From NCBI GenBank assembly GCA_020024285.1, contig JAHHTZ010000004.1, positions 186,001 through 250,000 on the forward strand: DNA of 64,000 nt, given 5' to 3'. Shown here one piece after another: positions 16,449-25,244 of this stretch (the first letter of the stretch is position 1; every line of letters starts with the position of its first letter). The stretch is from Oscillospiraceae bacterium (GTDB lineage: Bacteria > Bacillota > Clostridia > Oscillospirales > Ruminococcaceae). The notes below the pieces were generated by a model, which did no database searches, had not been told where the DNA came from, and saw only the letters and a program-made list of their open reading frames with translations. The translations under genes and the position numbers were made by a program.

Positions 16449-17342
16449 TTACAAAATGGCAAAGAGCTGGCGGCTGCGAAGCTCCCCTGCCTCCCAATAT
16501 CCAACGCCCAAAAACGTCCCGTCCTGCGCGTGGACGCGAAGGTCCCCTGCTGTCTGCGGCATCCCTGCGATGCGGTTTGCATCAAGGCGCACGCCGTTGC
16601 GGTACATCCGCGTCTGTGCCTCGGAGAGGACGACCTTCGGCAGGGTGCGAAAGACTTCCTCCACCGCAAGGAGCTTTTCTTCCAGTGTCCCCTGTGCTGC
16701 AAGCTCGTTTGCCTGCTCGAGGGTGATAGAATCAGACAGGGAAAAGCCTGCCGCCTCGGTGCGGCACAGCCCCGACATCACGGCGCCGCAGCCGAGCATC
16801 TCCCCGATATCGGCACAGAGCGTGCGGATATACGTCCCCTTGCTGCACGCAACATCGAGGAGGTATTCGTTTTCGCCCGCTCCCCGACCGAGTAGGTCGC
16901 AGCGGTAGATGGTGACAGGGCGCGCCGCGCGCTCCACCTCGATGCCCTGCCGCGCGAGATCATACAGGCGCTGCCCGTTGATCTGGATGGCAGAATACAT
17001 CGGCGGGACCTGCTCGATCTCCCCGACAAAGTGCGGCAAAACCGCCGCAAGCTCCTCCATCGTCACCGAAACATCGCTCATTTTGAGGATGGTCCCCGTC
17101 GTATCAAGGGTATCGGTGACAATGCCGAGGCGGATGACCGCCCGATAGCGCTTGTCCTGACAGGGCATGATGTCGCAGCACTTCGTCGCGCGCCCCACAA
17201 GGATGGGCAAAAGGCCGGTCGCCATCGGGTCGAGCGTGCCGGAATGCCCCACCTTTTTGGTGCGCAGCATCCCGCGCATCTTTGCCACCACGTCAAAGGA
17301 GGTAAAGCCCTGTGGCTTATTGATGAGAATGATGCCGTCCAT
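16449..17342 (-). CDS. truB: tRNA pseudouridine-55 synthase
   Basis: 297 aa. The catalytic Asp38 lies in GHSGTLDPMATGLLP, with RYRAVIRLG and the C-terminal PUA-like region. The start MDGIILINKPQGFTSFD is typical. AGGAGG overlaps the nrnA stop, so the two are tightly coupled. It modifies U55 in the T-loop of tRNA. Confidence 0.97.
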   Translation of the reverse strand: MDGIILINKPQGFTSFDVVAKMRGMLRTKKVGHSGTLDPMATGLLPILVGRATKCCDIMPCQDKRYRAVIRLGIVTDTLDTTGTILKMSDVSVTMEELAAVLPHFVGEIEQVPPMYSAIQINGQRLYDLARQGIEVERAARPVTIYRCDLLGRGAGENEYLLDVACSKGTYIRTLCADIGEMLGCGAVMSGLCRTEAAGFSLSDSITLEQANELAAQGTLEEKLLAVEEVFRTLPKVVLSEAQTRMYRNGVRLDANRIAGMPQTAGDLRVHAQDGTFLGVGYWEAGELRSRQLFAIL

Positions 17343-17351
17343 ACGTTCCTC

Positions 17352-18299
17352 CTAAAGCTGATCGCTCAGTGCCGCAAGGATCTTTTCCCGTGCGTTTTTC
17401 GCATCGCCGGGGATCATGCAGCCGGCTGCGCGCTTGTGACCGCCGCCGCCGAGCTTCGAGCAAGCAAGGGACGCGTCCACCTGTTCTGTCGTGCGCATGG
17501 AGATCTTGTAGCCGGTGCGCTCCTTATTCTCCTTGAGGGTGATGCCGACCCACACGCCCTCGATCTGGCGCGGCAGGGAGGAAATCCCCTCCATATCCTC
17601 CTCCGCGGCGCCGTTGCGCGTGAGCATCTCCCGCGTGAGGGTCAGCATGGCGCAGCGGTCATCGCAGTGGAATTCGAGCGTCTTGAGGGCATCCTGCTCA
17701 AGCGCCATTTTCTGGCGGCTGATGGTGTCAAAGACGCGCTCGTTGATTTTCTGAAATTCGCAGCCGCACTCGATGAGCTGTGCCGCCATACGGTGGCTGC
17801 GCGCGGTGGTATTGGAATACTTAAAGCAGCCGGTATCGGTCGCGATTCCGGTGTAAAGGCAGTCTGCAATCTCCTTCGTGATCGAAACACCCAGCTCCAA
17901 AATCACCTTGAAGATGATTTCGCACGTTGCGGCGGAATCGTCCTCCAGCAGCAGATTTTTTGCGTAGTCACGGTTGCTCGGGTGGTGGTCGATGCACAGA
18001 TCGACCCGATCTGCCCATGGTGCGATCTTCTCCCCAAAGAGGGTGGTATCTGCAATGTCAACGCTCACCACAAATTTCGGAGAAAATTCCTCCGTCCCCT
18101 CGGGCAGAAGGTTTGGGAACGCCCGCGGGATGGGGTCGCTGCACTCTGCCCTTGCGCGCTTGCCCAGCGAGAGCAGCGCGCGCAGCAGCGCAGAGCCTGA
18201 GCCTACGGTGTCGCCGTCGGGACTTTTGTGCATGAGGATGAGGACATCGTCTGCACCCTTCAGAAGTTCGGCTGCCTGTGCAGCACTTACTCTTCCCAT
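17352..18299 (-). CDS. nrnA: DHH-family oligoribonuclease / pAp phosphatase
   Basis: 315-aa phosphoesterase. The DHH domain has HKSPDGDTVGSG (residues ~24-35), an aspartate in SVDIADTT, and CIDHHPSN (~102-109). The DHHA1 domain ends with LGGGGHKRAAGC. In Firmicutes NrnA degrades short RNA oligonucleotides and pAp. It overlaps rbfA by 13 bp. Confidence 0.93.
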   Translation of the reverse strand: MGRVSAAQAAELLKGADDVLILMHKSPDGDTVGSGSALLRALLSLGKRARAECSDPIPRAFPNLLPEGTEEFSPKFVVSVDIADTTLFGEKIAPWADRVDLCIDHHPSNRDYAKNLLLEDDSAATCEIIFKVILELGVSITKEIADCLYTGIATDTGCFKYSNTTARSHRMAAQLIECGCEFQKINERVFDTISRQKMALEQDALKTLEFHCDDRCAMLTLTREMLTRNGAAEEDMEGISSLPRQIEGVWVGITLKENKERTGYKISMRTTEQVDASLACSKLGGGGHKRAAGCMIPGDAKNAREKILAALSDQL

Positions 18300-18673
18300 G
18301 TTTCCTCCTCTTCTTCGGCCTTCGGAGCCTCTTTGCGCTCAAGATCGTTGAGGATTCGGGCGATGCCTGCGCTGTATTCGGTGGAATCATCGGGAATAAA
18401 GTGAAACTCCGGCGTGCGGCGCATCTTGATGCGTCCGTTCATCTCGCGGCGGATATAGCCTGCGGCGCTGTTGAGCCCTTTGCAGGCTTCCTTTGCTTTC
18501 TCCATGCCCTCCATCGAGCTGATATACACTTTACAATGGGATAAATCGTTGGAAAGTTCTGTTTTGATGACCGTCAGGAGAGAGTTGATGCGTGGGTCCT
18601 TGAGCTGGCGCATGATGTCGGTCAGTTCGCGTTTTACATCTTCTCCGGTACGGTTGATGCGGTATCCTGCCAT
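18287..18673 (-). CDS. rbfA: 30S ribosome-binding factor A
   Basis: 128 aa with the KH-like RbfA fold: RINRTGEDVKRELTDIMRQLKDPRI at the start, then CKVYISSMEG and IKMRRTPEFHFIPDDS. It matures the 16S rRNA 5' end during 30S assembly. Acidic tail (EEEEETWEE). GGAGGC precedes the ATG. It follows infB as in most bacteria. Confidence 0.95.
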   Translation of the reverse strand: MAGYRINRTGEDVKRELTDIMRQLKDPRINSLLTVIKTELSNDLSHCKVYISSMEGMEKAKEACKGLNSAAGYIRREMNGRIKMRRTPEFHFIPDDSTEYSAGIARILNDLERKEAPKAEEEEETWEE

Positions 18674-18706
18674 GAGCAGCTGCCTCCTTCTTTGTCAATG
18701 GGTACA

Positions 18707-18747
18707 ACAGCCGGACGCCCCCATAAAATGGGGAGCAGTCCGGCTGT
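18707..18747 (-). other. Strong hairpin in the infB-rbfA spacer
   Basis: 10-bp perfect stem ACAGCCGGAC / GTCCGGCTGT with an inner CCCC/GGGG pairing. No T-run follows on the minus strand, so it is more likely an RNA-processing or stability element than a terminator. Confidence 0.5.
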
Positions 18748-18780
18748 TTCCTGTTCTAAATTTCCTGCGTCCTGCCGGAA

Positions 18781-21372
18781 TTAGTCTCTGTATTCTTCGA
18801 TCATATATGCTTCGAAAATGTCGCCGACCTTGAGGTCGTTGAATTTTTCAAGTCCCATACCGCATTCGTAGCCCTTTGCAACTTCCTTCACGTCGTCTTT
18901 GAAGCGGCGCAGGCTGCTCAGGTGGTCGTCTGCGATGATGATGCCGTCACGCACAATGCGGATCTCTGCATTTCTGGTGATCTTGCCCTCGAGGACATAG
19001 CAGCCGGAAACGGTGCCGACATTGGTGATCTTGTAAAGCTCGCGCACTTCGGCACGTCCAAGCTCCACTTCTCTTGTCTTCGGAGCCAGCATACCCTTCA
19101 TTGCGTTTTCGAGGTCCTCAATCGCATCGTAGATGACACGGTAGAGCTTGATCTCCACGCCGGAAAGCTCTGCCATGTCGCGTGCAGTCGGGTCCGGACG
19201 GACGTTGAAGCCGACGATGATGGCGTTGGATGCTTCTGCCAGCATCACGTCCGATTTGCTTACGGCACCTACTGCGCCGTGGATCACTTTTACATGAACC
19301 TCGTTGTTGCTGAGTTTTTCGAGGGACTGTTTTACTGCTTCTACGGAGCCCTGTACGTCTGCTTTTACAATAACAGGCAGCTCTTTGACTTCGCCTTCCT
19401 CGATCTGGGCAAAGAGGTTGTCGAGGGTGACCTTCTTGTAGGAATCGAATTCTTTTTCTTTTGCTTCCTGTTTTCTCTGCTCTACAAGCTCACGGGCAAG
19501 TTTTTCGTCCTCAACGGCGTTGAATTCGTCACCTGCTGCCGGAACCTCGGCAAGACCTGTGATCTCGACCGGAGTGGACGGACCTGCTGTTTCGATGCGC
19601 TGACCCTTATCGGAGAGCATCACGCGGACACGTCCGACGGAGGTGCCTGCGATCACGGCGTCGCCGGTGTGCAGGGTACCTGCCTGTACGAGGATGGTTG
19701 CAACCGGTCCGCGGCCCTTGTCGAGCTTCGCTTCGATGACAGTACCTCTTGCCATACGATCCGGGTTTGCTTTGAGCTCGCGCACATCGGCAACGAGCTG
19801 GATCATCTCAAGCAGCTCCGGGATGCCCTGCTTTGTTTTTGCGGAAACCTCTACGCAAACCACGTCGCCGCCCCATTCCTCGGTCACGAGTCCGTGTTCG
19901 GTGAGCTGCTGTTTTACGCGGTCCGGGTTTGCAGTTGGTTTATCCATTTTGTTGATGGCAACGATGATGGAAACGCCTGCTGCCTTTGCGTGGTTGATGG
20001 ATTCTACCGTCTGCGGCATGATACCATCGTCTGCTGCCACAACGAGAACGGCGATATCGGTGATATCGGCACCGCGGGCACGCATGGAGGTGAATGCCTC
20101 ATGTCCCGGAGTATCGAGGAAGGTGATCATCTTGTTGTTTACTTCCACCTGATATGCACCGATGTGCTGGGTGATGCCGCCTGCCTCGGTGGTTGTTACC
20201 TGTGCGTGGCGGATAGCATCGAGGATGGAGGTTTTACCGTGGTCAACGTGACCCATAACAACAACGACCGGAGGACGCTCCACAAGGTTGCTTTCGTCGT
20301 CCTCTTCCTCGGTGAAGAGGCGGTCCTCGATGGTAACGACCACTTCTTTTTCAACCTTTGCGCCGATCTCCATGGAAACCATCGCAGCGGTATCGAAGTC
20401 GATGACATCGGAAACGGAAGCCATCACGCCCAGCATCATCAAACGTTTGATGATCTCAGCAGCCTGGATCTTGAGCTTGAGCGCAAGATCACCGACGGTG
20501 ATTTCATCCGGGATGGTGATGGAGAGCTTCTGACGGCGCTCGCGCTCGATTTCGAGGCGGCGCATCTTCTCTGCTTCTTTGTCCTTTTTGGACATGAAGT
20601 TTTTCTTCTTCGCATTGCGTCCGCTGAATTTCTGCTTGTGGATGTCGGAGCCCTTCGGGGTCATGTTGCCCGGTGCGATCTGCTCATAGCGCTCGTTGTA
20701 TTTATCGAGATCCACGTTGGCAGCGCGCATATCTACATGGCGAACCCCGGTTCCGTCGTCGGTGCGGGCAGCTCTTGGTGCAGCGGATTCTGCCGGTTTT
20801 GCAGGAGCCGCCGGTTTTGCCTGCTGCGGCTTTGGAGCTTTCGGACTGTTCTGTGTGCGGTCATTGCGGTTGTCGCGGTCATTGAAGCGGCGCTCCCCGT
20901 TGTTCGGACGGTCGCTGCGCTCGCCCTGCGGACGGCGGTCATTGCGGTCGTTGAAGCGGCGCTCCCCATTGTTCGGACGGTCACTGCGCTCACCCTGCGG
21001 GCGGCGGTCATTGCGGTCGTTGAAGCGGCGCTCCCCGTTGTTGTGGCGGTTTTCTCCGGTGCGCTCACTCTGCGGGCGGCGTTCGCCCTGCACGCGGCGG
21101 CTGTCGCTTTCTGCTGTCTTAGCAGGCTTCGCAGCTTCTTTTGGTTCCTGTGCTTTTTCTTCCTTCTTTTTGCCGGAGGCAAAGTAGGTATCAAAATTTT
21201 CTACGCTGTGATCCTTGGTATAGGTCTCAAACACGATGTTTAGCTCCTCCTCAGTTAAGGCAGTCATATGTTTCTTTTCTGCGGCATTGGGGTCTTTGAG
21301 CAGCTCTGCTACATCCTTTGCCGGAACATTCAGGTCTTTTGCGACCTCATTGAGTCTGTATTTATCTATCAT
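18781..21372 (-). CDS. infB: Translation initiation factor IF-2
   Basis: 863-aa GTPase. The N-terminal IF2N motif (MIDKYRLNEVAKDLNVPAKDV) is followed by a low-complexity Arg/Asn/Asp-rich linker (residues ~90-230) with a 23-residue unit repeated about two and a half times. The G domain has GHVDHGKTS, DTPGHEAF and NKMDK, and domains II-IV follow. It places initiator tRNA on the 30S subunit. GGAGG precedes the ATG. Confidence 0.98.
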   Translation of the reverse strand: MIDKYRLNEVAKDLNVPAKDVAELLKDPNAAEKKHMTALTEEELNIVFETYTKDHSVENFDTYFASGKKKEEKAQEPKEAAKPAKTAESDSRRVQGERRPQSERTGENRHNNGERRFNDRNDRRPQGERSDRPNNGERRFNDRNDRRPQGERSDRPNNGERRFNDRDNRNDRTQNSPKAPKPQQAKPAAPAKPAESAAPRAARTDDGTGVRHVDMRAANVDLDKYNERYEQIAPGNMTPKGSDIHKQKFSGRNAKKKNFMSKKDKEAEKMRRLEIERERRQKLSITIPDEITVGDLALKLKIQAAEIIKRLMMLGVMASVSDVIDFDTAAMVSMEIGAKVEKEVVVTIEDRLFTEEEDDESNLVERPPVVVVMGHVDHGKTSILDAIRHAQVTTTEAGGITQHIGAYQVEVNNKMITFLDTPGHEAFTSMRARGADITDIAVLVVAADDGIMPQTVESINHAKAAGVSIIVAINKMDKPTANPDRVKQQLTEHGLVTEEWGGDVVCVEVSAKTKQGIPELLEMIQLVADVRELKANPDRMARGTVIEAKLDKGRGPVATILVQAGTLHTGDAVIAGTSVGRVRVMLSDKGQRIETAGPSTPVEITGLAEVPAAGDEFNAVEDEKLARELVEQRKQEAKEKEFDSYKKVTLDNLFAQIEEGEVKELPVIVKADVQGSVEAVKQSLEKLSNNEVHVKVIHGAVGAVSKSDVMLAEASNAIIVGFNVRPDPTARDMAELSGVEIKLYRVIYDAIEDLENAMKGMLAPKTREVELGRAEVRELYKITNVGTVSGCYVLEGKITRNAEIRIVRDGIIIADDHLSSLRRFKDDVKEVAKGYECGMGLEKFNDLKVGDIFEAYMIEEYRD
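20880..21045. repeat. 69-bp tandem repeat inside infB
   Basis: About two and a half copies of a 69-bp unit coding for a 23-residue Arg/Asp/Asn-rich segment (core GERRFNDRNDRRPQ). Copies differ by a few bases. In-frame, so copy-number change would only alter the length of the disordered IF-2 linker. Confidence 0.85.
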
Positions 21373-21378
21373 TGTGTG

Positions 21379-21702
21379 CTATTCCTCCCTCTTGATCCCC
21401 CACGGCTTGCCCTGTTCGCTCAATATCCTGGCGAACCCTTCCTCCGTTACTGCAAGAACGCCGGTCGCCTTTCGCAGGGCGGTGCCGATCTGTTCCTTTG
21501 TAAGCGGAAGCTCAAACACGGGGATGTTTTCTTTTTTACAGAAGAATTCCACTTCTTTTGCTGATTTCTGGGACAGGTCACAGGCGAGGAAAACCGCCCG
21601 CACCTTATTGGAAGACAGTTCTTCCTTCACTTGGTCGAATCCCCACAGAAGGAATCCGGCGCGGTGACAAAGGGAAATGGTCGACTGCAATTTATTGTTC
21701 AC
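21379..21702 (-). CDS. ylxQ: YlxQ-like L7Ae-family ribosomal protein
   Basis: 107 aa from a GTG at 21702, matching VNNKLQSTISLCHRAGFLLWG, the usual start of this family. AAGGAGGAA lies about 12 bp ahead and inside ylxR, so the two genes overlap by 11 bp. The L7Ae/L30e/Gadd45 fold is suggested by KVRAVFLACDLSQKS and GVLAVTEEGFA. Members bind kink-turn RNA; the precise role is not settled. Confidence 0.85.
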   Translation of the reverse strand: MNNKLQSTISLCHRAGFLLWGFDQVKEELSSNKVRAVFLACDLSQKSAKEVEFFCKKENIPVFELPLTKEQIGTALRKATGVLAVTEEGFARILSEQGKPWGIKREE

Positions 21703-21979
21703 CTTTGGACAGTTCCTCCTTGAGTTTTTCCACGATTTCCGGTGGGATCGGGCAGGAGAAGGCACGTTCGAGCTGGCGTGTTTTGATTGCCTTTTCAAGA
21801 CAGGTCATATCATTGCACACATAGGCTCCCCGCCCCGACTTCTTTCCGCGAAAATCGATGCTGATTTCTCCGTCGGGTGCTTTCACCACACGGATGAGCT
21901 CTTTTTTCGGCTTATGTTCTCTGCATCCGATGCACATGCGCATCGGCACTTTTTTTACGGGCGCATTGTTTGCCGGCAT
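21692..21979 (-). CDS. ylxR: YlxR (DUF448) RNA-binding protein
   Basis: 95-aa protein with PMRMCIGCREHKPKKELIRVV and KSGRGAYVCNDMTCLEKA, the conserved RMCxGCR and GRGAYxC motifs of DUF448. The start at 21979 is chosen because TAGGAG lies seven bases ahead; an alternative at 22009 adds ten residues. It lies between nusA and ylxQ as in B. subtilis. Confidence 0.92.
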   Translation of the reverse strand: MPANNAPVKKVPMRMCIGCREHKPKKELIRVVKAPDGEISIDFRGKKSGRGAYVCNDMTCLEKAIKTRQLERAFSCPIPPEIVEKLKEELSKGEQ

Positions 21980-22018
21980 ATTATTCACTCCTACCTGTTT
22001 CCCGCTCAAACTTCGGGA

Positions 22019-23131
22019 TTATTCTTCGTCCATCTCAGCGGACTGTGTATCCTGTGCTTCTTCGGATGGTGCTGCTGCTTCCTGCTCCATCACGCTGTTT
22101 TCGGAGCCGATGTCGATTTTCCAGCCGGTCAGACGGGCTGCAAGGCGCACGTTCTGCCCCTTGTTGCCGATGGCAAGGGAGAGCTGGTTTTCCGGCACGA
22201 TGACGCGGCAGCTCTTGCTTCCCTCCGGGTCCACGGTCACAGAGAGGACCTCTGCCGGGGAAAGTGCTGCGGCAATCAGCTCCTCCGGCTGCTCGCTGTA
22301 GCGGATGACGTCGATCTTTTCGCCGCCCAATTCCTCCACGATGGCAGAAACACGGATTCCCTTCGGACCGATGCATGCGCCGACTGCGTCGACGTTTTCG
22401 TCCTTGCTCCAGACAGCGATCTTGGTGCGGGAGCCTGCCTCACGGGAAACTGCTTTGATTTCCACGGTGCCGTCCTTGATTTCGGGGGTATGCAGCTCAA
22501 AGAGGCGTTTGATGAGCCCCGGATGGGTACGGGAGATCATGAGGCGCGGATTTTTGCCGTTTGTCATCACATCCACTACATAAACCATGATATGCTGACC
22601 CTCATGCAGCTCTTCCCCCGGAACCTGCTCGGATTTTGGGAGGATGGCTTCGGTCTTGTCGATTTCGAGCGTGATGTTGCCGCGGATGGGGTCGATGCGC
22701 AGGATCGGTGCGGAGATGATCTCAAATTTGCGGCCCTGATATTTGCGGATGGTCTGTTCTTTTTCTGCTTCGCTGATGCCCTGACGGATGACGTGCTTTG
22801 CAGACTGGGCAGCGATGCGTCCGAATTCCTTTGTTTCCAGCGGGATCTCCACCTGAGAGCCGATGGAAGCGGTTTTGCTGTATTTGGTAGCGTCGGCAAG
22901 GGAGATTTCGGTTTCGGGATCGAGCACCTCTTCCACGATATTTTTGCGGATGGCAACATAGAAGCGTTTTTTCTCCGGATCGATTTCCACGATGTTGTTG
23001 TCGGTGCCGCCCATGTCGCGTTTTACCGCGATGGAAATGGCATTTGTGATCTTTTCAATGAGGTAATCGGTGGAAATGCCTTTTTCCACCTTCAGCAGAT
23101 TGAGTGCTTCAAAGAATTCATTCTTATTCAT
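22019..23131 (-). CDS. nusA: Transcription termination/antitermination factor NusA
   Basis: 370-aa NusA of the short Firmicutes form: N-terminal RNA polymerase-binding domain (MNKNEFFEALNLLKVEKG), S1 domain, and two KH domains (ISRTHPGLIKRLFELHTPEI, GACIGPKGIRV, AIGNKGQNVRLAARL). It lacks the C-terminal acidic repeats of E. coli NusA, as expected. AAGGG lies about 13 bp before the ATG. Acidic tail ends QDTQSAEMDEE. Confidence 0.96.
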   Translation of the reverse strand: MNKNEFFEALNLLKVEKGISTDYLIEKITNAISIAVKRDMGGTDNNIVEIDPEKKRFYVAIRKNIVEEVLDPETEISLADATKYSKTASIGSQVEIPLETKEFGRIAAQSAKHVIRQGISEAEKEQTIRKYQGRKFEIISAPILRIDPIRGNITLEIDKTEAILPKSEQVPGEELHEGQHIMVYVVDVMTNGKNPRLMISRTHPGLIKRLFELHTPEIKDGTVEIKAVSREAGSRTKIAVWSKDENVDAVGACIGPKGIRVSAIVEELGGEKIDVIRYSEQPEELIAAALSPAEVLSVTVDPEGSKSCRVIVPENQLSLAIGNKGQNVRLAARLTGWKIDIGSENSVMEQEAAAPSEEAQDTQSAEMDEE

Positions 23132-23150
23132 GAGGCGTATTTCTTCCCTT

Positions 23151-23642
23151 CTAATCAATATCTTTACTCATATCTATTTCTTCATGCAAACGGATGAAGG
23201 CAGTATCCTTTTTGGCAATGGTTTTTTCTTCGCCATTGCACACCATGGTGACGGTGTTTTCGTCGTGGCGCACCAGCTCACCAATGAGGTCGCGCACGCC
23301 GTTTTCCGGGCGGATCAGGCGCACTTCGATCGGCTGACCGAGGTAACGCTCAAAGTGCCAGTCGCGCACAAGGTCGCGTCCGATGCCGGGGGAAGATACT
23401 TCAAAATAGTACGCCTGGCTGATCGGGTCTGCCTCGTCGATGATGCTGTCGAGCCGGCGGCTGACGTTTTCGCAGTCATCAATGGTGACTCCGCCCTCTT
23501 TGTCGATAAAAATACGTAAATACCAGTACGCTCCTTCTTTTTCATAGCGCACATCCCAGAGGGTCAGCCCCATTTCCTCCACCACCGGCTTTGCGATGGC
23601 GGTGACGATCTCAACCGTATTGCCTTTCTTTGTAGCGGACAC
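23151..23642 (-). CDS. rimP: Ribosome maturation factor RimP
   Basis: 163 aa from a GTG at 23642 with AAGGATGG ahead. Contains GLTLWDVRYEKEG, LRIFIDKEGGVTIDDCENVSR and YYFEVSSPGIGR, which define RimP. It helps assemble the 30S subunit. It is the first gene of the rimP-nusA-ylxR-ylxQ-infB-rbfA operon. An in-frame extension upstream is open but runs through a terminator hairpin and is rejected. Confidence 0.95.
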   Translation of the reverse strand: MSATKKGNTVEIVTAIAKPVVEEMGLTLWDVRYEKEGAYWYLRIFIDKEGGVTIDDCENVSRRLDSIIDEADPISQAYYFEVSSPGIGRDLVRDWHFERYLGQPIEVRLIRPENGVRDLIGELVRHDENTVTMVCNGEEKTIAKKDTAFIRLHEEIDMSKDID

Positions 23643-23671
23643 TTTGCTCCATCCTTTCTGTAACATAAACA

Positions 23672-23698
23672 AAAGAGCGGGGCAGCGCCCCACTCTTT
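23672..23698 (-). terminator. Terminator-like hairpin in the rimP operon leader
   Basis: 12-bp stem with one mismatch (AAAGAGCGGGGC / GCCCCACTCTTT, loop AGC), followed on the minus strand by TTTTGTTT. It lies after a predicted promoter and only ~30 bp before the rimP start, so it could act as an attenuator of the nusA operon, or it may simply be the spoVT terminator. Confidence 0.7.
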
Positions 23699-23725
23699 CC
23701 TCGACCTTCTTATCTGACTGTTTAT

Positions 23726-23754
23726 ACTCTACCATATATTTCGATGGAATGCAA
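23726..23754 (-). promoter_or_regulatory. Predicted promoter of the rimP-nusA-infB operon
   Basis: On the minus strand TTGCAT (23749-23754) and TAGAGT (23726-23731) are separated by 17 bp. Transcripts would start near 23719 and meet the hairpin at 23672-23698 before reaching rimP. Confidence 0.5.
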
Positions 23755-23787
23755 GCCTTTTTTCCCATGTTTATAGGATATTTCCAT

Positions 23788-24330
23788 TTATTCCTCCATC
23801 TGGCGCCCCAAAAATCCTGCCGCTGTCTGGATGAGCTTGTCCTGCACCTCGGTGGGCATCTCGTCCTCCTCGGACGACAGGAACAAAATCGAGCCGCACA
23901 CATCGCCCGAAGCGATGATGGGATACTGCACCGAAGCCCAGCGGTCCACCCCCTCCACAGGCTGGAAGCGGCGCCCCTCATCCCCGGTGTAGATATAGGA
24001 CTGGCGGTGCTCGATCATCTCCTCCAAAGAGGAGGAGATCCTGCGCTCCAAAAGCTCCTTTTTGGGGACACCGGATACCGCCACGACATGGTCGCGGTCG
24101 CATACGACGACGGGGCTGCCCGAAATTTTGTGCAGCACCTCGGCATACTGTCCTGCAAAGGAAGAAATTTCCCCGATGGGGGAATACTTTTTGAAAATCA
24201 CTTCCCCATCGCTGTCTGTATAGATTTCAAGCGGATCGCCCTCGCGGATTCTCATGGTGCGGCGGATTTCTTTCGGGATCACGACGCGCCCGAGGTCGTC
24301 GATGCGCCGCACAATACCGGTTGCCTTCAT
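23788..24330 (-). CDS. spoVT: Stage V sporulation regulator SpoVT
   Basis: 180-aa AbrB-family regulator. The swapped-hairpin DNA-binding domain is at residues 1-50 (MKATGIVRRIDDLGRVVIPKEIRRTMRIREGDPLEI), followed by a GAF-like domain. In Bacillus it acts in the forespore with sigma-G. Its presence points to a spore-forming organism. AGGAGG precedes the ATG. Confidence 0.95.
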   Translation of the reverse strand: MKATGIVRRIDDLGRVVIPKEIRRTMRIREGDPLEIYTDSDGEVIFKKYSPIGEISSFAGQYAEVLHKISGSPVVVCDRDHVVAVSGVPKKELLERRISSSLEEMIEHRQSYIYTGDEGRRFQPVEGVDRWASVQYPIIASGDVCGSILFLSSEEDEMPTEVQDKLIQTAAGFLGRQMEE

Positions 24331-24484
24331 AAATAATTCCTCCTAATACTATATCTTAACAAAATGTATCCTGATTGATGCAGAAATAGTATTTGCAGGC
24401 AATGGTGTTTTATACAGATTTTGCGTTTTTTGGAAAAGCGGTGTGAAAACAGCTTTTTGGCTAAATAATGTTTCATCAAACAAT

Positions 24485-24538
24485 AAAAATCCTCCTTTTG
24501 TCCGCTTTTCTGCATCAAAACAAAAGGAGGATTTTTTT
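24485..24538. terminator. Long bidirectional terminator upstream of spoVT
   Basis: 16-bp perfect stem AAAATCCTCCTTTTG with its complement (24485-24500 / 24521-24536) and flanking A/T runs. It ends the minus-strand unit of the 143-aa gene. Confidence 0.85.
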
Positions 24539-24563
24539 CGTTTTTACAGGGAACACGGGGGTC

Positions 24564-24995
24564 CTACCCATGATGCGGTTCTTCCAGTACCCACGGCAGC
24601 TTCAGAGAGAACTCCAGATCAAAATGCGGGGTCGGGAAATCGGGCGCCCCGTACGGGTAGGTTTCATGGGTGCAGATCCCCATTCCCGCATCATACAAAG
24701 GGGAAGGGTCTGTGCCTTGCGTGAGGATCGTTCCGGCGATGCGGTAGCTGAATTGATAGCAGTCCCCGTTTTCCGTAGGGTAGAGCTGACCGACATAGGT
24801 GGCTTTTTCCGGCGGGATATCAAAAGCATCCAGAGCTTGGAGCGTCAAAGAAGGGAACTTTCTTTGCTGAGCCAGCAATAAAAAATTGCGGCAATGCCCG
24901 CACTCGCATCCCCATTTCGAAGCCTTCGCATACCAGGAGCGTGTGGCATCTTCGTCCACTTCCACCAAAGTTCCAAAAAAGTCGTATCTTACCAT
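24564..24995 (-). CDS. Uncharacterised protein with a CECxxC motif
   Basis: 143-aa soluble protein, not recognised as a named domain. It begins MVRYDFFGTLVEVDEDATRSWY and has a CECGHCRNF segment (residues ~30-38) that may bind metal, then LDAFDIPPEKATYVGQLYP. AGGAGG precedes the ATG. It is downstream of a small membrane-protein gene (13-bp gap) and followed by a strong terminator. Function unknown. Confidence 0.7.
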   Translation of the reverse strand: MVRYDFFGTLVEVDEDATRSWYAKASKWGCECGHCRNFLLLAQQRKFPSLTLQALDAFDIPPEKATYVGQLYPTENGDCYQFSYRIAGTILTQGTDPSPLYDAGMGICTHETYPYGAPDFPTPHFDLEFSLKLPWVLEEPHHG

Positions 24996-25008
24996 CGAAA
25001 TTCCTCCT

Positions 25009-25206
25009 TTACCTGTTTTTGCGATACTTAAATGTCAGTCCGCACAGAATGCCGGTCACAAGACCATACACTGCATAGATCGTGTAGGTAACAAAATTGC
25101 TCCACGGGAAGGAGAGCTGCGGATTGTGAATCGCATACAGGATAAATAGGAGCGCAGCAGTCACAAAAACGATGCTGATGAGTCGGTAGCAGTGAAATTC
25201 ACTCAT
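25009..25206 (-). CDS. Small two-helix membrane protein
   Basis: 65 aa with two hydrophobic helices (residues ~8-26 and ~38-58) and a basic C-terminus (KYRKNR). GGGGA lies ahead of the ATG. It sits between the 136-aa anchored protein and the CECxxC protein, all on one strand with short gaps, so the three probably form an operon. No function can be assigned. Confidence 0.6.
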   Translation of the reverse strand: MSEFHCYRLISIVFVTAALLFILYAIHNPQLSFPWSNFVTYTIYAVYGLVTGILCGLTFKYRKNR

Positions 25207-25244
25207 AAGATCATTCCCCTTTTTAAGTACGGATCAAGGCTTTT

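Noticed and set aside
18707..18747. Strong hairpin between infB and rbfA considered as a terminator
   Set aside because: No T-run follows, and the operon clearly continues; kept only as an RNA element of unknown role.
18922..21243. 773-codon plus-strand frame opposite infB
   Set aside because: Antisense shadow of infB created by biased codon use; repetitive low-complexity product with no family features.
23643..23981. N-terminal extension of rimP reading to 23981
   Set aside because: It would translate through a promoter and a terminator hairpin; the GTG at 23642 has a proper RBS and gives family length.
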